From Nocardia pneumoniae NBRC 100136 (GTDB taxonomy: Bacteria; Actinomycetota; Actinomycetes; Mycobacteriales; Mycobacteriaceae), in NCBI RefSeq assembly GCF_000308755.1, contig NZ_BAGF01000059.1:1-64000 (forward strand): a DNA stretch of 64,000 bases. The letters run 5' to 3'. Numbering within the stretch: the stretch's first letter is position 1; the number at the start of each line of letters is the position of its first letter. The translations under genes were made by a program, and so were the position numbers. Under the pieces are notes generated by a model. That model was not told the DNA's origin. It worked only from the letters and a program-made list of their open reading frames with translations, and did not search any database. Below, one piece after another: positions 60,621 to 64,000 of this stretch.

Positions 60621-61855
60621 TCCTCGTGACCGGAATGGGGGTGCTCGCGCCGAACGGCATGGGCGTGGAGCGCTTCTGGGATGCCGTGCTGTCCGGGCGC
60701 GGCGGGATCGCCCCGCTCACCCGGTTCGACGCCAGCCGCTCGGCGGCGCGCCTCGCCGGGCAGGTGGCCGATTTCGACGCGGCCGATCATCTGCCGAGCA
60801 GGCTGCTGCCGCAGACCGATGTCTCGACCCGGATGGCCTTGGTCGCCGCGCAGTGGGCGCTGGACGACGCCAAGGTCGACACCGCGACGATGACCGACTA
60901 CGACATGGGTGTGGTGACCGGAAACGCCTCCGGCGGATTCGAATTCACCCACCGCGAGTTCAACAAGCTGTGGTCGCTGGGCTCCGAGCATGTCAGCGTG
61001 TACGAATCGTTCGCCTGGTTCTACGCGGTCAACACCGGCCAGATCTCGATCCGGCACGGCATGCGCGGGCCGAGCAGCGCGCTGGTCGCCGAGCAGGCGG
61101 GCGGGCTGGACGCGATCGGGCACGCCAGGCGCACCGTGCGGCGCGGCACGCCGCTGGTGGTCACCGGCGGTGTCGATTCGGCGCTGGACCCGTGGGGTTG
61201 GGCGTCGCATCTGGCCAGCGGTTCGGTCAGCACGTCCACCGATCCCGAGCGCGCGTACCTGCCGTTCGACATCGGCGCCGCCGGGTACGTGCCCGGCGAG
61301 GGCGGCGCGATGCTGGTCGTCGAGGACGCCGCCGCGGCGCGGGCCCGCGGCGTGCCCAAGGTGCACGGCGAAATCGCCGGATACGCCTCGACTTTCGATC
61401 CGCCACCCGGTTCGGGGCGGCCGTCGGGTCTGCGCCGGGCCGCCGAACTCGCCCTGGCCGACGCCGGAATGACACCCGGCGACATCGATGTGGTGTTCGC
61501 CGACGCGTCCGGCATCCCGGATCGCGACCGCGACGAGGCCGCGGCCATCGAGGCGATCTTCGGGCCCGGCGGCGTTCCGGTCACCGCGTCGAAACCCCTG
61601 ACCGGACGACTGTTCTCCGGCGGTGGCCCGCTCGACATCGTCACCGCGCTGCTGTCGGTGCGCGATTCGGTGATCCCGCCGACCGCGTACACCACCACGC
61701 TCGCCGAGGACTACCGGATCGACCTGGTTCTCGGCGCCCCGCGCTCCGCCACCGTCGGCGGCGCGCTCGTCCTCGCCCGCGGGCGCTGGGGTTTCAACTC
61801 CGCGGTCGTCGTGCGTGCCGTGTCCGATCGAGTACTTCCCGGGAGCGAATCATGA
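60617..61855 (+). CDS. type II PKS chain length factor, KS-beta/CLF
   Basis: A 412-residue KS-like protein in which the active-site Cys is replaced by Gln160 (LVAEQAGGLDAIG), the diagnostic feature of chain-length factors. N-terminal LVTGMGVLAPNGMGVERFWDAVLSGRGGI and C-terminal segments keep the thiolase fold. With KS-alpha it forms the heterodimer that sets chain length, and it decarboxylates malonyl-ACP to start the chain. Polyketide length cannot be assigned by eye. It overlaps both neighbours by ATGA. Confidence 0.95.
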   Translation: MILVTGMGVLAPNGMGVERFWDAVLSGRGGIAPLTRFDASRSAARLAGQVADFDAADHLPSRLLPQTDVSTRMALVAAQWALDDAKVDTATMTDYDMGVVTGNASGGFEFTHREFNKLWSLGSEHVSVYESFAWFYAVNTGQISIRHGMRGPSSALVAEQAGGLDAIGHARRTVRRGTPLVVTGGVDSALDPWGWASHLASGSVSTSTDPERAYLPFDIGAAGYVPGEGGAMLVVEDAAAARARGVPKVHGEIAGYASTFDPPPGSGRPSGLRRAAELALADAGMTPGDIDVVFADASGIPDRDRDEAAAIEAIFGPGGVPVTASKPLTGRLFSGGGPLDIVTALLSVRDSVIPPTAYTTTLAEDYRIDLVLGAPRSATVGGALVLARGRWGFNSAVVVRAVSDRVLPGSES

Positions 61856-62109
61856 CCATGACCATCACCGAACTACGCCGCATTCTCGTGGAATGCGCCG
61901 GCGGCGAGGACCTCGCCGAACTCGACGGCGACATCGCCGCCGTGGAATTCGAGGAACTGGGCTACGACTCGCTCGCGCTCATCGAGACCGCGGCGCGGAT
62001 CCAGCGCGACTTCGGCGTGACGATCCCGGAAGAGCAGCTCGTCGAGGTCAAGACGCCGCAGGAGCTGGTCGACATCGTGAACGCCCAACTGCAAGGCGTG
62101 GCATCGTGA
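61852..62109 (+). CDS. type II PKS acyl carrier protein
   Basis: An 85-residue ACP with the phosphopantetheine site LGYDSLALIETAARIQ (Ser40) and the C-terminal helix KTPQELVDIVNAQL. It carries the growing poly-beta-ketone. It overlaps KS-beta (ATGA) and the cyclase (GTGA), the third gene of the classic KS-CLF-ACP order. Confidence 0.95.
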   Translation: MTMTITELRRILVECAGGEDLAELDGDIAAVEFEELGYDSLALIETAARIQRDFGVTIPEEQLVEVKTPQELVDIVNAQLQGVAS

Positions 62110-63041
62110 ACCAGCGGGTGATGAGCCACTCGAAGGTGGTGCAGGCCGCGCCGGAGGTCGTCTACGACCTGGTCGCCGACGTGACCCGCTGGCCGGTGAT
62201 CTTCGCGCCCAGCGTGCTGGTGCGCCACCTGCACCGCGGCCAGGACGAGGAGCGGTTCCGGCTGTGGGCCACCGTCAACGGGGCGGTGAAGAACTGGACA
62301 TCGCGGCGCGTGCTGGACGCCGAGCAGCGCCGCATCGCCTTCGAGCAGGAGCGCAGCCAGGCGCCGATCGCGTCCATGGGCGGCGCCTGGTCGTTCCGCG
62401 AGGTCGGCCCCGGCACGACGAAAGTCACGCTGGATCACCACTTCACGGTGGTGGACGGCGCCGACCCCGAGCAGATCGCCGCGGCGGTCGACCGCAACAG
62501 CGAGACCGAGCTCGCGGCGCTGGCACGCATCGCGGAGCTGGGCCACCCGGTCGAGGAGGTCGTCCACAGCTTCGAAGACACGGTGACGCTGCACTGCTCG
62601 GCCGCCGAGGTGTACGACTTCGTCTATCACAGCGAGCGGTGGCCCGAGCACGTCCCGCACGTCAGCCGGATCGAGCTCACCGAGGACGACGACGGTGTGC
62701 AGCTGATGGAGATGGACACGGTCACCGCGGGCGGCATCCCGCACACCACCAAGTCGGTGCGGGTGTGCTTCCCCGGTGAGCGGATCGACTACAAGCAGCT
62801 GCTGCCACCGGCGATGCTCTTCGGGCACAGCGGCGCGTGGGAGTTCACGGAGGGACCGGACGGCGCGGTGGTCACCGCACGCCACACCGTCGCGATCAAC
62901 CCCGACGCCGCCCGCGAAATACTCGGCGCTGACACCGATCTCGCCGACGCCCGCGCCTATCTGACCGAAGCGTTGTCCACCAACAGCCGCAATACGCTGC
63001 TGTGCGCGGTGCGCTACGCCGAGACGAAGTCACCGACATGA
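62106..63041 (+). CDS. didomain polyketide aromatase/cyclase (SRPBCC x 2)
   Basis: A 311-residue protein made of two helix-grip (SRPBCC) domains. Domain 1 is about residues 1-150 (VVQAAPEVVYDLVADVTRWP). Domain 2 is about 155-305 (LHCSAAEVYDFVYHSERWP). The two share the pattern APEVVYDLV / AAEVYDFV. This is the ActVII-type didomain aromatase/cyclase, which closes and aromatises the first ring, usually after C9 ketoreduction. A ketoreductase gene is not in the window. GTG start in a GTGA junction with the ACP stop. Confidence 0.93.
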   Translation: MNQRVMSHSKVVQAAPEVVYDLVADVTRWPVIFAPSVLVRHLHRGQDEERFRLWATVNGAVKNWTSRRVLDAEQRRIAFEQERSQAPIASMGGAWSFREVGPGTTKVTLDHHFTVVDGADPEQIAAAVDRNSETELAALARIAELGHPVEEVVHSFEDTVTLHCSAAEVYDFVYHSERWPEHVPHVSRIELTEDDDGVQLMEMDTVTAGGIPHTTKSVRVCFPGERIDYKQLLPPAMLFGHSGAWEFTEGPDGAVVTARHTVAINPDAAREILGADTDLADARAYLTEALSTNSRNTLLCAVRYAETKSPT

Positions 63042-63964
63042 CGGCGACCGAAACCTCCGCGGCGCCCACCGCAACCGAGATCGCCGACGGCGTCTACGCC
63101 TACACCCACAGCCGCGGCGGCTGGTGTGTGAGCAACGCCGGTGTGCTGGTCGGCCCGGACGGCGCGGTGGTGATCGACACGCTGGCGACCGAAGGACGCA
63201 CCCGCGCCTTGGTCGAGTTCGTCGACGGGCTGGGCGCGGGCCCGGCCCGCACGGTGGTGAACACCCACCACCACGGTGACCACAATTTCGGCAACCACCT
63301 GTTCGGGCCGACCGCCGTCGTCATCGGCCACGACCGGATCCGGCCGGAGATGGTCGAAACCGGTCTGGCGCTGACGAAGCTGTGGCCGGACGTGGACTGG
63401 GGTGACGTGCGAGTCACGTTGCCGGGCATCACATTCAGCGACAACCTGACGCTGCACGTGGGCGAACGGCGGGTCGAGCTCATCCATCTCGGTCCCGCCG
63501 CGCACACCACCAACGACGTGGTGGCCTGGCTGCCCGAGCAGCGCGTCCTGTTCGCCGGGGACTTGGTGATGTCGGGCGCGGCGCCGTTCTGCCTGATGGG
63601 GTCGGTCAGCGGGTCGATCGCCGCGGTGCGGCGGCTGGTCGAGCTCGGCGCCGAGACGGTCGTCGCCGGGCATGGTCCGGTGACCGGCCCGGAGATCTTC
63701 GAGCAGACATTGCGGTATCTGCGATGGGTGCAGGATCTGGCGGCGGAGGGACGCACGCTGGGTTTGACGCCGCTGGCTATCGCGCTGGAGGCCGAGCACG
63801 GCGAGTTCGCCGAGCTGGTCGACCAGGAACGGCTGGTCGGCAACCTGTACCGGGCGGACGCCGAACTGTCCGGCGGCCCGCTCGGCGAACCGCTGGACGT
63901 GCTGTCCATCTTCGACGAGATGGTGCTCTACAACGGCGGGAAGGTACCGGCATGCCTGGCGTGA
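63038..63964 (+). CDS. metallo-beta-lactamase-fold polyketide cyclase/thioesterase (ActIV-like)
   Basis: A 308-residue MBL-fold protein. The metal motif THHHGDHNFGNHLF is at about residues 76-89; later ligands include HLGPAAHTTNDVV, FAGDLVMSG and VVAGHGPVTGP. In the actinorhodin pathway the second-ring cyclase ActIV has this fold and also releases the chain. Position after the aromatase suggests the same role here. Other MBL hydrolases are possible. It overlaps the cyclase gene (ATGA) and the next gene (GTGA). Confidence 0.85.
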   Translation: MTATETSAAPTATEIADGVYAYTHSRGGWCVSNAGVLVGPDGAVVIDTLATEGRTRALVEFVDGLGAGPARTVVNTHHHGDHNFGNHLFGPTAVVIGHDRIRPEMVETGLALTKLWPDVDWGDVRVTLPGITFSDNLTLHVGERRVELIHLGPAAHTTNDVVAWLPEQRVLFAGDLVMSGAAPFCLMGSVSGSIAAVRRLVELGAETVVAGHGPVTGPEIFEQTLRYLRWVQDLAAEGRTLGLTPLAIALEAEHGEFAELVDQERLVGNLYRADAELSGGPLGEPLDVLSIFDEMVLYNGGKVPACLA

Positions 63965-64000
63965 GAACCGAGTCGGTACGGGTCTGCGTGATCGGCGGCG
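63961..64000 (+). CDS. start of an FAD-binding (monooxygenase/halogenase-type) protein, cut by window
   Basis: GTG 63961 forms a GTGA junction with the MBL stop, the pattern used throughout this cluster. The first residues RTESVRVCVIGG are the beginning of a Rossmann nucleotide-binding motif. Only 13 codons are visible. An FAD-dependent monooxygenase or oxidoreductase tailoring enzyme is the likely identity; an upstream in-frame ATG at 63952 is the alternative start. Confidence 0.6.
   Translation, partial: MRTESVRVCVIGG

Overview
The window looks like chromosomal DNA of a high-GC mycolic-acid actinobacterium, most likely Nocardia or a close relative. The basis is the very high GC, frequent GTG/TTG starts, FadE24/FadE23-, FtsEX-, SmpB- and RF2-type proteins resembling mycobacterial ones, a mycofactocin-type SDR, and an ars/cadI-like cluster laid out like the mycobacterial one. 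The genus is inferred, not proven. No rRNA, tRNA, CRISPR array, IS element or phage block was seen.

Left part (1-20 kb), mostly housekeeping: ssrA (tmRNA) and smpB on the minus strand flank a tandem pair of orphan ABC-type substrate-binding lipoproteins. Then come a Tat-exported phosphoesterase, recQ, a secreted beta-propeller protein, a 37-38 bp tandem repeat array, hisN, a stretch of decayed sequence holding a fragment of the diguanylate cyclase gene found near 40 kb, and a flavin reductase/HTH regulator pair behind an 80-bp direct duplication. The prfB-mscS-(small TM)-ftsE-ftsX operon follows, then Uma2 and the fadE24-fadE23 operon with two palindromic operators.

Middle (20-35 kb), lipid, metal and accessory genes: an AhpD-like protein, two tandem long-chain acyl-CoA synthetases, a membrane protein with a PepSY-type His-rich membrane protein, a secreted glycine-zipper protein, a CYTH protein, and an arsenic cluster (arsI, two arsR, aquaglyceroporin, arsC) with no pump gene. 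Unknown proteins, an XRE/TPR-like regulator and a SRPBCC protein follow.

Right-middle (35-54 kb): a galK / sodium-solute symporter / small membrane protein unit and a tightly overlapping operon of pyruvoyl-dependent arginine decarboxylase, GNAT-like protein and GGDEF diguanylate cyclase. Next is a TetR-controlled catabolic operon (flavin monooxygenase, serine hydrolase, Zn-alcohol dehydrogenase, acyl-CoA ligase). It is followed by an alpha/beta hydrolase with an altered catalytic triad, a protein with fourteen 11-residue repeats, a STAS protein lacking the phospho-site, an SDR and a methyltransferase with its own operator.

Right end (55-64 kb): a type II (aromatic) polyketide gene cluster cut by the window edge. 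It has a SARP activator with three TTA codons, a dedicated biotin carboxylase and fused AccD-AccA, then KS-alpha, KS-beta/CLF, ACP, didomain aromatase/cyclase, an MBL-fold (ActIV-like) cyclase/thioesterase and the start of an FAD enzyme, nearly all joined by ATGA/GTGA overlaps. The carboxylase would supply malonyl-CoA, the KS/CLF/ACP build the poly-beta-ketone, and the cyclases fold it.
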